Source: CAYXSX01 sp964493095 (GTDB taxonomy: Bacteria; Pseudomonadota; Alphaproteobacteria; Micavibrionales; Micavibrionaceae). Taken from it: a stretch of 64,000 nucleotides of DNA. Shown here in pieces: positions 16,088-23,555 of this stretch. The notes beneath the pieces are model-generated. The model ran no database searches and was not told where the DNA came from. It saw only the letters and a program-made list of their open reading frames with translations. The stretch spans positions 1 to 64,000 of the forward strand of contig CAZBNG010000002.1 of the NCBI GenBank assembly GCA_964493095.1, given 5' to 3'. Each line of letters opens with the position of its first letter. Position 1 is the stretch's first letter. Position numbers and translations under genes: made by a program.

Positions 16088-17151
16088 TTTGCCTCCCCGA
16101 AAATCTTTTCATTCATACTGGCGACCACTTTATGCGTATGCGCCTCCGACAAATGTGCGTAGCGTTTGACCATCTGCAGCGTTTTATGCCCCAGCACTTC
16201 CGCAATCTCCGCCAGCGTTGCACCGTTCATCGCCAGATAGGACGCGGCGCTGTGGCGCAGATCATGAAAACGGAAATCTGTAATTTTGGCGTTGATCAGC
16301 GCGTTCTCCCAAGCGGTGCGGATATCAATCGGCTGGCATTTGGATTGAGACGGAAAGACATACTCGCATTTCTTATCGCGCTTTTTGTAATGTGCCTTCA
16401 TAATCTGGTGCGCGTAGCCAGCCAGCGGAATGACACGCCGCTCACCGTTTTTGGTTTCGTGCAGAATGATTGTGCCGCGCTCCAGATCAATATCTTTCCA
16501 TTTCAGACCCACAATTTCCATCTTCCGCGCGCCGGTACTCAGCGCCATCACAACAATCTTGTACAAATGCGGGTTTTCACTGCTCTTGCAGGCTTTCAGC
16601 AGTTTCTTGCGCTCATCGTCCGATAAAAACCGCACCCGTCCGCGCGGCTGTTTCAGCTTCGATATTTTTCGTACCGGATGAATCTCCAGCCACTCCCAAT
16701 CATTAATCGCGATGGTGAACACATGGCTGAGCGCCGTAACATAACGGTTGGCCGTTGTCGGTCCGCGCGTTCGCCCGTACCGGCTTTTACTGCCGACAAA
16801 CTTATTCCGCGCACTCACGATCAAGGCGGGCGTGATATCCGCCAGCGCATAGGCACCAAGCTCCTGATCCCAGTAATCCAGATAGTTGGTTATATTTTTA
16901 TTGCTGGCCTTCTTGTGGCTCAGAATTTCCTCGCGGTAACGTTTAATCGCATCGGATAGCGTGAATTTGCGGGCCTGGCTGGTTTTGAAATAACGGCCTT
17001 CCCGAATCGCCGCTTCCGTCTGCTGCACCCAGCGTTTCGCATCGGTCAGGCGCTCAAAGGTCGCAATTTCCTGCGGATGCCCTTTGATCCTTACTCTGGC
17101 GCGGTAGGATGTCGCGCCATCACTCAATTCTCTTTTCTCAATCGTCGCCAT
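16084..17151 (-). CDS. int: Tyrosine recombinase/integrase of element A
   Basis: A 355-aa phage-type integrase. An N-terminal arm-binding domain contains YRARVRIKGHPQEIATFERL, then a core-binding region. The catalytic domain has STGARKMEIVGLKWKDID (first Arg), FHDLRHSAASYLAM (HxxR) and LGHKTLQMVKRYAHL (His and nucleophilic Tyr). All five catalytic positions are present. It inserts and excises the element at the tRNA-fMet core about 265 bp upstream of its start. Four GGGACA words in inverted pairs lie between its start and that core. Confidence 0.92.
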   Translation of the reverse strand: MATIEKRELSDGATSYRARVRIKGHPQEIATFERLTDAKRWVQQTEAAIREGRYFKTSQARKFTLSDAIKRYREEILSHKKASNKNITNYLDYWDQELGAYALADITPALIVSARNKFVGSKSRYGRTRGPTTANRYVTALSHVFTIAINDWEWLEIHPVRKISKLKQPRGRVRFLSDDERKKLLKACKSSENPHLYKIVVMALSTGARKMEIVGLKWKDIDLERGTIILHETKNGERRVIPLAGYAHQIMKAHYKKRDKKCEYVFPSQSKCQPIDIRTAWENALINAKITDFRFHDLRHSAASYLAMNGATLAEIAEVLGHKTLQMVKRYAHLSEAHTHKVVASMNEKIFGEAK

Positions 17152-17275
17152 AATTCAAAATAGAACAAAACATGTACATTCATCAAGCCATCAATCACAA
17201 CAGATTGCAACTCTTATGCTTGTAGCAGGAAAATATACAGGGGATACAGTAGCTTAGCCTTTGCATACCAAGGCA

Positions 17276-17348
17276 TGGGACAATGAAAGGGACACTTATC
17301 GTAAGTGATTGTAGTTATTTGTTTCCTACTGTCCCGTGAGTGTCCCTT
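17276..17348. repeat. Inverted GGGACA repeats, candidate arm sites of integrase A
   Basis: TGGGACA at 17276-17282 and AAGGGACACT at 17287-17296 face TGTCCC at 17330-17335 and AGTGTCCCTT at 17339-17348, so the outer pair is a perfect 10-bp inverted repeat. They lie beside the tRNA-derived att core and next to the integrase gene. Short repeats in this setting are usually arm-type binding sites for the integrase N-terminal domain. Confidence 0.55.
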
Positions 17349-17362
17349 GGGGCTAAAAACAG

Positions 17363-17384
17363 AAAAGCGCCTTGCGGCGCTTTT
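17363..17384. terminator. Rho-independent terminator behind the tRNA fragment
   Basis: AAAAGCGCC and GGCGCTTTT form a perfect stem with a short loop, flanked by A4 and T4 so that it can act in both directions. It sits 33 bp beyond the 3' end of the tRNA-fMet fragment, where the native tRNA terminator would be expected. Confidence 0.75.
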
Positions 17385-17416
17385 CATGTAACTATTTGAT
17401 TTTCTTATCAAAAAAT

Positions 17417-17463
17417 TGGTTGCGGGAGTAGGATTTGAACCTACGACCTTCAGGTTATGAGCA
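17417..17463 (-). other. tRNA-fMet 3' half, att core between two elements
   Basis: Read on the minus strand, 47 bases match the 3' half of an alphaproteobacterial initiator tRNA: the anticodon loop CTCATAA, the variable and T arms with GGTTCAAATCC, the acceptor strand CCCGCA and an encoded CCA. Upstream of the anticodon loop the sequence no longer resembles a tRNA, so this is an att duplication and not a working gene. Integrase genes flank it on both sides. An intact tRNA-fMet should lie at the right end of the right-hand element; none is in the window. Confidence 0.85.
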
Positions 17464-17543
17464 TGAAGGTTTCAAAGTTAATTCCGCAAAATCAACAAAC
17501 AAAAACAATAACTTAGCAATCACCATTCCGTTTGATAAAGCAC

Positions 17544-17609
17544 CGTATGACACTTTCGTATGACATTCAAGCAAAAATGCGAAAACGTGCCTGTTTTCAA
17601 TGTCATACG
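17544..17609. repeat. CGTATGACA repeats, candidate arm sites of integrase B
   Basis: CGTATGACA occurs directly repeated at 17544-17552 and 17557-17565, and inverted as TGTCATACG at 17601-17609. The inner pair extends to an 11-bp inverted repeat. They lie between the att core and the second integrase gene and differ from the GGGACA words on the other side. I infer arm-type sites for the prophage integrase. Confidence 0.55.
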
Positions 17610-17633
17610 CGCTTTCTATATAGGCAGAAAAAA

Positions 17634-17658
17634 AGCCAAAAGCAAAGTGCTTTTGGCT
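17634..17658 (-). terminator. Intrinsic terminator of integrase B operon
   Basis: AGCCAAAAGCA and TGCTTTTGGCT form an 11-bp stem around a 3-base loop, followed on the minus strand by seven T. It lies 22 bp after the stop of the prophage integrase gene and ends the leftward early operon. Confidence 0.85.
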
Positions 17659-17680
17659 AAGAGGAGGAACCCTGTTTTAG

Positions 17681-18997
17681 TTAGGCCGCGGCGCGCTCCT
17701 CAAGGGCCTTTAAAGCCTTTTTGGAAAGTACGCCGGTTTCTCTCACCGGTATATCAACCGGCCTAGAAAGCGCCAAAGCGTCAACGCTTCTTTTAAGGCG
17801 TTGATCCGAGGCAAGCAGGTATTTCTGCGTTGTGGTTATATCTTGGTGCCCGGCTATTTGTTGTACGGCTGAAATGTCACCGCTTGCCCCTAGCGTTTCT
17901 GAACAGAAGGTGGCGCGCGTATCATGCCAGCGGTAGTTAATACCAACCTTTTTCTTTACGGCTTTCCAAGCGCTAGTGGAAACATGCTTTACGGGCCGCG
18001 GCACACCGGTACCTTTTGGCCGGTAAAGAATGAAGTTTATATCCATCCGGCTTTTAATACCGTATTCTTCGGCGTATTCGGCGGCTAGGTGCGGGTATTC
18101 TTGTATAAGCTTCCAGAGGTAATCCCCGACCTTCCGGCATTCTATAAGGGCTTGGTGGGCAATATCGTTTACAGGGAAAAAGCGCCCGGCTTTAGATTTG
18201 GTTTGCTCCGCCTCTAACAGAATCCGGCGCTCGGCCTCATGATATTGGCGCTCTTTGATTTGCGCGCATTCTCTGGCCCGCATTCCGGTCTGCTCGCAAA
18301 TAATATATGCAAGCTTGGTGTGCGCGTGTAAAACCTCATCAAATGCATCCAAGTATTTCTCCGCTACGCTCATCGGAATTGGTGTCGGGGTACGCTTATA
18401 AACCTCCAAATGTTCAAACTCTGGCGGGTTAGGAATGTACTTTCTAATTTTCTTATTGGAAGGCGCTTTTTTAAAGGCGCGGTATGACCGTACAAGAAAG
18501 TTGAGATATTCGTTTATGGTTTTATTGCTGCGGAGCTTATCTCTCTCGCCGTAAAGATCGTTACCGTTTTCGTCTTTGCCTTTCCAATATTTCACCTTCT
18601 GCTTTTTGGAAAACTCAATGTAGTCCTCAATCTTTTCCTCAACATCTTGCATTGGCGTTTCCCGGCCAAAGAAATCTAAAAGCTCCTCGGTGTATCCTTT
18701 CGCCGTATTAAAGGACGCCTTGCCCTTCATTTTGTTGAGGTAGTATGTCAGTGGCTCAACGAGGGTAAAGCCGCCTTTGGGAACGGCCTTTTTATTTTCT
18801 TCCTCTTTTGCCTTCTTCCCTTCATCGAGCAGTTTTTGAACCTTGGCTCTAATGGCTCGCTCAACCTTTTTAGCCTCTGTTTTATTTTTGGCCAAAACGC
18901 CTGTTTCGGGGTCTTCGCAATAACCGGCAAATCGCTCTCCGTCAATGCGGAAAGTATAGGCCCATTTTTGTCTTTTTTTGTTTAAATAAACGCTCAT
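17681..18997 (-). CDS. int: Tyrosine integrase of the prophage
   Basis: A 438-aa recombinase. An N-terminal domain (KKRQKWAYTFRIDGERFAGY) is followed by a SAM-like core-binding region and a catalytic domain with TGMRARECAQIK, HDTRATFCSE and IAGHQDITTTQKYLLA, giving the R-H-R-H-Y set. Long Lys/Glu-rich helices lie near residues 45-75. Its stop faces the att core 218 bp away, the usual orientation for tRNA-targeting phages. GGAGGA precedes the start, which overlaps the excisionase stop by 4 bp (ATGA). Confidence 0.93.
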   Translation of the reverse strand: MSVYLNKKRQKWAYTFRIDGERFAGYCEDPETGVLAKNKTEAKKVERAIRAKVQKLLDEGKKAKEEENKKAVPKGGFTLVEPLTYYLNKMKGKASFNTAKGYTEELLDFFGRETPMQDVEEKIEDYIEFSKKQKVKYWKGKDENGNDLYGERDKLRSNKTINEYLNFLVRSYRAFKKAPSNKKIRKYIPNPPEFEHLEVYKRTPTPIPMSVAEKYLDAFDEVLHAHTKLAYIICEQTGMRARECAQIKERQYHEAERRILLEAEQTKSKAGRFFPVNDIAHQALIECRKVGDYLWKLIQEYPHLAAEYAEEYGIKSRMDINFILYRPKGTGVPRPVKHVSTSAWKAVKKKVGINYRWHDTRATFCSETLGASGDISAVQQIAGHQDITTTQKYLLASDQRLKRSVDALALSRPVDIPVRETGVLSKKALKALEERAAA

Positions 18998-19284
18998 TTT
19001 AATAGTTCCTCCAGTTGTGCTAGTGCTTGTTTATGCCGTTTGGAAACCTTTTTGATTTCCGTGACCTCGAAATTTTCTTGGTCAACGGCAGCTCTGGAGG
19101 ACTGCTGATACTGGAGAATTGAGGAAAGATGAATCCTCTTTCTTTTATGGCGGCCATAGGCCGTTAATTCGCCGCGCCGGATCATTCGCTCTATTGTCCA
19201 TCTTGAGTAACCTAGAATATCGCAGGCCTCGGCAATAGTTACCCCACGGTTTTCATCTTCCAAATTTTCAAATTCGGAACCCAT
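18994..19284 (-). CDS. xis: Excisionase-like HTH protein of the prophage
   Basis: A 96-aa protein with a MerR/excisionase helix (VTIAEACDILGYSRWTIERM, then IRRGELTAYGRHKRKRIHLS) and a charged C-terminal helix. It probably directs the integrase to excise the prophage. I chose the ATG at 19284 with AGGGGTG upstream, because the longer open frame runs into the preceding gene. It is coupled to the integrase by ATGA. Confidence 0.8.
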   Translation of the reverse strand: MGSEFENLEDENRGVTIAEACDILGYSRWTIERMIRRGELTAYGRHKRKRIHLSSILQYQQSSRAAVDQENFEVTEIKKVSKRHKQALAQLEELLK

Positions 19285-19294
19285 CACCCCTGCC

Positions 19295-19501
19295 TTATTT
19301 ATTTGATTTTTTGCCGTGCGGGTTATAGACGCGCACATTCACTTGCGGATATTTATAATTTTTTGGGGTTGAATATTCGCGCTCCTCAATTTCAAGCTTG
19401 ATATGAAAGCCCGATGCTACAGCTTGCAAAATTGCTGCATTCAATTCCTGGGCCTTTACTGCTGGCGCTGCGGCAATAATGTCTTTTTTTTCTGCTGTCA
19501 T
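19295..19501 (-). CDS. Small phage protein (68 aa)
   Basis: A short protein: an N-terminal helix with Ala-rich sequence (AAAPAVKAQELNAAILQAVA), then a basic Tyr-rich tail (YSTPKNYKYPQVNVRVYNPH). The start at 19501 has AAGGCGGGA upstream and overlaps the stop of the preceding gene by 4 bp. Unknown function, part of the leftward early operon. Confidence 0.6.
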   Translation of the reverse strand: MTAEKKDIIAAAPAVKAQELNAAILQAVASGFHIKLEIEEREYSTPKNYKYPQVNVRVYNPHGKKSNK

Positions 19502-19761
19502 TTTTGTCCCGCCTTTCTGCCGATACAGTTTTGCAAATCGGCCAAATAGCATTCGCGCGTCATAAAATGGTCAACGGCAATGCTTAAACTGGCGGCGGCA
19601 TTGTCACCGGCAGAAACCCAATAAAGGTTTTCATCGGCTTGCTTTGCTTGCTCAACTTCTTTTTGTATGTCTGAAATTACGGCACAAAATTCATCCCAAT
19701 TATCGGCACCGATAAAAATCTCGCCTTCTATGCGCCGGTGGGGTTTAGGGTTAGCGAGCAT
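19498..19761 (-). CDS. Small phage protein (87 aa)
   Basis: An acidic 87-aa protein, mostly helical (WDEFCAVISDIQKEVEQAKQ). It overlaps the gene before it by 11 bp and the one after it by 4 bp, so it is well embedded in the leftward early operon. GGGAGG lies before the ATG. No known domain. Confidence 0.6.
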   Translation of the reverse strand: MLANPKPHRRIEGEIFIGADNWDEFCAVISDIQKEVEQAKQADENLYWVSAGDNAAASLSIAVDHFMTRECYLADLQNCIGRKAGQK

Positions 19762-20236
19762 TTGCGCCTCCCTTATTTTGCTTGTAAGCGCTGCCCGCTA
19801 ACGAAATACAGAGGGCCTGCATAATGGATGCCGCTATTGCAAAATCCCGGCTTCCGGTCGTATCAACATGCGCCTTTTTCCTATTCATTTTGCAGGTTGA
19901 GCGCCAAAATCTGGAATCGCCCAGGCTGGCGTTTTCTATTTGGAGGGTTAGCGCCTTAACGCCTCGGCTTTCTGCTTCATTCAATGCGTCCCTAACGCTG
20001 TTGAAAACGTCCGGCACAAGGTAATCAATGTTTTTGATTTTCCCTTGCTTAAGCCCGTTTCCTATATCGGTATAGCTATAACCGCCATTCGGAAAAATAT
20101 GCTCAATCCGGCGATAGTTTTTTACAGCATCGTAATGGGCGTTTAACTCACAGGTTTTTGAGCCGTCTTGATAACCGGGGATACGGTGCGCCAAATCCGC
20201 CCACCATAATTTTTTGCCTATTTGTAGTTTTTCCAT
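19751..20236 (-). CDS. Phage early protein of unknown function (161 aa)
   Basis: A 161-aa protein with a good AAAGGAG site. Visible features are an N-terminal basic Trp pair (IGKKLWWADLAHRIPGY), a glycine/tyrosine segment (HIFPNGGYSYTDIGNG) and a C-terminal hydrophobic helix (AIAASIMQALCISLAGSAY). I do not recognise it. It sits between the HD-like gene and the small operon genes. Confidence 0.65.
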   Translation of the reverse strand: MEKLQIGKKLWWADLAHRIPGYQDGSKTCELNAHYDAVKNYRRIEHIFPNGGYSYTDIGNGLKQGKIKNIDYLVPDVFNSVRDALNEAESRGVKALTLQIENASLGDSRFWRSTCKMNRKKAHVDTTGSRDFAIAASIMQALCISLAGSAYKQNKGGANAR

Positions 20237-20257
20237 TTTGAAGAACTCCTTTTCGGG

Positions 20258-20836
20258 TTAAAGCTTTTGGGAAAATTGGGGGTGCGTTTTCGCAATCTCG
20301 TGAAATTTTCCGAGATACATTTCATGGGCCTCCGCCCACGGCCACGGGCGAATTAACCGGCCCACGGCTTTTTCCTGCTCATCCGGCGCAAGTGAATGGC
20401 GCGCAATGAGATCCCGCTTTTCACAGGCTTCAATAACGGCTTTCTTTTCTGCTATTAGTCGGAGGTGTGTTGTGTGCGGCGGGTACTTTAAGCCAAAAGC
20501 TTCATGGATTGCGGCCTTCATTGGATCGGCCAGCTTTTGCCAAATATCCATCTCTGCCTTTGAAATCAGCGTTTTTTTAACGGGCCTGATTAAGTGGCCA
20601 AAATAAGCCTGGTACGCATCGGCTAATAATCCGTATGGCTTTGCTGAAATGGAGAGGTGGTCAACCACCAAGCAGCTGTGTTGGGCTACTGAATAAAAGT
20701 TTTGAACATGGCCGTTATACCGGCACAGTTTTGATAAAGCTTCCGCAATATCATAGATTACAATGTCTGCGGGATCGGGTTTTAATAAGTTTATGACCCG
20801 CCCACTATGCGTTAGCACGCAAAATTCCTTTCGCAT
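20258..20836 (-). CDS. HD-domain-like protein with lost metal ligands
   Basis: A 192-aa protein of the phage HD/YfbR-like family. FYSVAQHSCLVVDHL keeps the first His, but the defining HD is changed (LLADAYQAYFGH in place of LLHDA-EAYLGD) and the late Asp of the usual ADLR-LATE segment reads THLRLIAEK. Active relatives hydrolyse nucleotide phosphates, so this copy is likely inactive or altered. The ATG at 20836 follows GAAGGAAGG; the longer frame begins only at TTG inside the operator. First gene of the leftward operon, under repressor control. Confidence 0.75.
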   Translation of the reverse strand: MRKEFCVLTHSGRVINLLKPDPADIVIYDIAEALSKLCRYNGHVQNFYSVAQHSCLVVDHLSISAKPYGLLADAYQAYFGHLIRPVKKTLISKAEMDIWQKLADPMKAAIHEAFGLKYPPHTTHLRLIAEKKAVIEACEKRDLIARHSLAPDEQEKAVGRLIRPWPWAEAHEMYLGKFHEIAKTHPQFSQKL

Positions 20837-20890
20837 AAGGCACCTTCCTTCACGTTTTTTACGGTTGATATTAAGATTTTCGTGATTCAA

Positions 20891-20943
20891 TTCTTACGTT
20901 TATTCGTAAGAATTGGTCAATTTAAAATTACGCTAAAACGTAA
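20891..20943 (-). promoter_or_regulatory. Leftward early promoter with two repressor operators (OL-like)
   Basis: Two TTACG-N6-CGTAA palindromes lie at 20894-20909 and 20928-20943. The first is part of a perfect 10-bp inverted repeat (20889-20914). On the minus strand TTGACC (20915-20920) and TAAGAA (20891-20896) are 18 bp apart, with the first operator in the spacer and -10. Binding of the S24 repressor would shut off the HD-int operon. Confidence 0.75.
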
Positions 20944-20979
20944 TAATTATTTTTTAGGAAAAAGCCAGGCACAAGAAAA

Positions 20980-20999
20980 AACCGGCTTGATTGCCGGTT
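20980..20999 (-). terminator. Terminator of the repressor gene
   Basis: AACCGGC and GCCGGTT form a stem around a 6-base loop. On the minus strand it is followed by six T. It lies 45 bp after the repressor stop codon and separates it from the leftward early promoter. Confidence 0.8.
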
Positions 21000-21043
21000 G
21001 CTACACGTATTAGTTGATATGCGAAAAACCTATATTTTCCGGG

Positions 21044-21805
21044 CTATGGCAGCGATTCTGCGTTTGCTTTTGCGGGGGGGGCAACTTGGTCAACGACAGC
21101 CCGAACAACCACGCCAATTATTTTTAAATCGTTCGTACCATAGTATGAGGGATTGTTATCTTTGCGCGTTATTTGATAAGTGGCATGCGAATCATCTGCG
21201 GATTTTGGCAAAAGAAAAATCTCGCCGTCCTTAACCAGAAGCTCTTTTATAGTGAGCTCACATTGATCTTCCGGCCCGCTGCGGCAAACCACAACATGTG
21301 CGCCGCTGCGAATATCCTCTTTCTTGGCCTCCGCATAAGGCAGGCAGGCCACAACCGTTCTATATGGCGGGTAATATTTGGACATTGAATCGCAGGTTAT
21401 ACGGAGGCCGTACAAGCTATGGGGTTTAGGCTCCTCGCCGCGCTCGATGATAATGTAGTCGGAAGTATCAGCTGGCTGTAACATACTTTTGCACCATCTA
21501 CCTTCTCTGGCTTCCCCTAAGATCGGCAAATAAATGAACTCCTCATCATCGAAACGATCCAAAGTCGTTAATTTGCCTATTGCTTTTACTAAGGGAATTT
21601 TTAAAAAATCGGCGATGATACCCAATTCTGCCGGGCTAAAAGTATCTTTGTCATCACTACGCAATTTCTCACTCAGTCGAGGCCCTGCAATACCTAGAGC
21701 CTGCGCCAACTCAACTTGAGTCTTCCCCACCTGTTTAAGCTTTCGCTTAACAAAATCGCGGCGGCTTTCTTTGCCTTCTTCTTTAATATTTCCACAACTA
21801 AGCAT
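21044..21805 (-). CDS. cI: CI/LexA-like repressor with S24 peptidase domain
   Basis: A 253-aa repressor. The N-terminal HTH is at residues 28-50 (KTQVELAQALGIAGPRLSEK) and the C-terminal S24 domain has the Ser nucleophile in CDSMSK (S140) and Lys in LTIKELL (K187). The hinge reads ILGEAREGRW where LexA-type proteins usually carry Ala-Gly or Cys-Gly, so self-cleavage may be altered. It most likely binds the four TTACG-N6-CGTAA operators that flank its gene and maintains lysogeny. It is transcribed leftward from the 21.8 kb control region. Confidence 0.88.
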   Translation of the reverse strand: MLSCGNIKEEGKESRRDFVKRKLKQVGKTQVELAQALGIAGPRLSEKLRSDDKDTFSPAELGIIADFLKIPLVKAIGKLTTLDRFDDEEFIYLPILGEAREGRWCKSMLQPADTSDYIIIERGEEPKPHSLYGLRITCDSMSKYYPPYRTVVACLPYAEAKKEDIRSGAHVVVCRSGPEDQCELTIKELLVKDGEIFLLPKSADDSHATYQITRKDNNPSYYGTNDLKIIGVVVRAVVDQVAPPAKANAESLP

Positions 21806-21867
21806 TATTTATCCACATCTACAACCATAAATTACAGAGCCGGTCGCACCCCTTCTCAAAAATTAAA

Positions 21868-21919
21868 TTGATTTTCTTACGCTAAAACGTAAGAATTAAA
21901 TAATTACGAATCCACGTAA
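21868..21919. promoter_or_regulatory. Divergent control region with two operators (OR-like)
   Basis: TTACG-N6-CGTAA palindromes at 21877-21892 and 21904-21919. The first has the same CTAAAA spacer as one left-side operator. On the plus strand TTGATT (21868-21873) and TAAGAA (21890-21895) are 16 bp apart with the operator between them, a likely rightward early promoter. The repressor gene reads away to the left from the same region. Confidence 0.75.
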
Positions 21920-21936
21920 TTATTAACAGAGGTACC

Positions 21937-22038
21937 ATGCCCGTAATTTTTAAACAATCTATTAATAAGCGTAAGCTTGTGCCTTTCCTCATAAAAATGC
22001 GCTTTGCGGGCCTGATTTACGGGGGGACGCGTGGATGA
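21937..22038 (+). CDS. Small early ORF in cro position (33 aa)
   Basis: An ATG at 21937 preceded by AGAGG opens a 33-codon frame whose TGA overlaps the ATG of the primase gene (ATGA at 22035-22038). The product is basic and hydrophobic (MPVIFKQSINKRKLVPFLIK). Its placement as the first plus-strand gene after the operators and its coupling to the primase suggest either a leader peptide or a very small early protein. It shows no HTH, so it is not a Cro by sequence. Confidence 0.45.
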   Translation: MPVIFKQSINKRKLVPFLIKMRFAGLIYGGTRG

Positions 22039-23186
22039 AATCTGATTTTTCCGCCCTTCTGGAAAACGTTAAGCGCCATGCCCTCGTTGTGGATATAGCG
22101 GCTATGCGGATTCATGGCGGCTTGAAGAACAGCGGAAAATATAGAAAAGGGCTTTGCCCGTTTCATAACGACACGAATCCGTCCTTTTTCGTTGATACGC
22201 ATAAAAATACATATCGGTGCTATTCCTGCGGAGCTGGCGGGGATGCAATCGAATTCTTAAAAGAAATCGACAAAATCAGCTTTAAGGATGCTGTTTTGCA
22301 GCTGGCTGGAATGTACGGCATAGCCGATACCGGCCAAAAACCAAAATTTATAAAGCGGTCGCCGCCGCCAAAGAAGAAAGAAACCGAGGAGCAACGGGAA
22401 AAGCGGGAAATCAGGAAGGCACAAAATCTTATCAAACAGTCAGCCCCTGCAGAAGGCAGTGTAATAGAAACCTATTTGAAAAGCCGGGCTATCGAACCGG
22501 AGCTTTTACCGGATGGAATTTTAAAACAATTGCGTTTTATACCGGCCTTAAAATATTGGCACCGGTGGGAAAGAGCTAAACGCTATGAGGCCATAGGCAC
22601 TTTCCCGGCAATGTTAGCGCCTATGCAAAACAGCCTGGGCGAAATCAGGGGCGTTCACATTACCTATTTGAAACCGGACGGCACCGGCAAGGCCGACATA
22701 CCGGATAAAGACAAGCCGGGCAGTAAATTGCCGTCAAAGAAAATGAAAGGCAGGCCGTGGGGTTGCGCCATACGATTAGGCCGCGCCGCGCCGGTTATGG
22801 TTTTTTCTGAAGGTATTGAAAATGGTTTAAGTGCCTTGATGGTTAAACCGGACTGGCCGGTTTGGGTGGCCGGAAGTCTTACAAACCTTTCTGGCGCAGG
22901 ACAAAACAGAAAAGGCGAGCCGCACCCCCGAAAAGACGGCCGGAATCTTCCCACCATATATCCCGATTACAGACGGCCTGGCATTTTGCCGCCGCAGCCG
23001 GTTTGCCGGATTGCGTACCTACTGGCCGAACGGGATTCAAAAGATCAACACAGCGTGGACGCTCTTATCGAACGCACATTAAGGCGCTGGCAAGGCATAG
23101 GAATCCAAAACATTTATCGCGTCGATGCTCCGGAGGGCATGGATCACAACGATGTTTTACGAGGAGAAATGACAAAAACAAACTAA
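22035..23186 (+). CDS. Phage DNA primase, CHC2 zinc finger plus Toprim-like
   Basis: A 383-aa primase. The zinc finger is GLCPFHNDTNPSFFVDT followed by YRCYSCGAGGDAIEFLKEID (CHC2 type, His/Cys ligands all present). A linker rich in Lys/Glu leads to a Toprim-like region with VMVFSEGIENGLSALMV and later LLAERDSKDQHSV. It makes RNA primers for phage replication and works with the SF3 helicase encoded three genes downstream. A G-rich stretch before the start provides the ribosome-binding site. Confidence 0.88.
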   Translation: MKSDFSALLENVKRHALVVDIAAMRIHGGLKNSGKYRKGLCPFHNDTNPSFFVDTHKNTYRCYSCGAGGDAIEFLKEIDKISFKDAVLQLAGMYGIADTGQKPKFIKRSPPPKKKETEEQREKREIRKAQNLIKQSAPAEGSVIETYLKSRAIEPELLPDGILKQLRFIPALKYWHRWERAKRYEAIGTFPAMLAPMQNSLGEIRGVHITYLKPDGTGKADIPDKDKPGSKLPSKKMKGRPWGCAIRLGRAAPVMVFSEGIENGLSALMVKPDWPVWVAGSLTNLSGAGQNRKGEPHPRKDGRNLPTIYPDYRRPGILPPQPVCRIAYLLAERDSKDQHSVDALIERTLRRWQGIGIQNIYRVDAPEGMDHNDVLRGEMTKTN

Positions 23187-23201
23187 CCATAAGGGGGGCT
23201 T

Positions 23202-23555
23202 ATGAAGCACAAAACAATTGAAGCGCCAATTTTAAACGGCGGCGAGGAACTGGTCTTAGACACTCTTTGCAAACATCATATGTTGCAAATTCCTTACAAA
23301 CCTAATCGCGTGGCATTCCGCTGCAAAATTCCTGTTTGGGTAATTGAGAAATCTTTGCATAGCCTTATAAAGCGGGGACTCGTCAAAAAGAAATCCGGAC
23401 AATACATGCCTTTGATGCAAATCAACGGCGCACCGGTTCCAAAACCTTCTATCCGCTATGTCAACGGGATCAAAATAATTGAATGTCCGCCGCGCTATGC
23501 GGTCGGGTACGCCATACAGCGCTTATTACCGGAAAGGGGTTTTGATGAAGAATAA
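23202..23555 (+). CDS. Phage hypothetical protein, winged-helix-like
   Basis: A 117-aa protein with AAGGGGGG before its ATG. Residues 35-60 (RCKIPVWVIEKSLHSLIKRG, then LVKKKSG) look like the recognition helix and wing of a winged HTH. It lies between primase and helicase and overlaps the next gene by 11 bp. A replication accessory or regulatory role is a reasonable guess from context only. Confidence 0.65.
   Translation: MKHKTIEAPILNGGEELVLDTLCKHHMLQIPYKPNRVAFRCKIPVWVIEKSLHSLIKRGLVKKKSGQYMPLMQINGAPVPKPSIRYVNGIKIIECPPRYAVGYAIQRLLPERGFDEE

Noticed and set aside
17417..17463. A functional tRNA gene
   Set aside because: Only the 3' half is present. The D arm and 5' acceptor strand are replaced by unrelated sequence, so it is an att copy.
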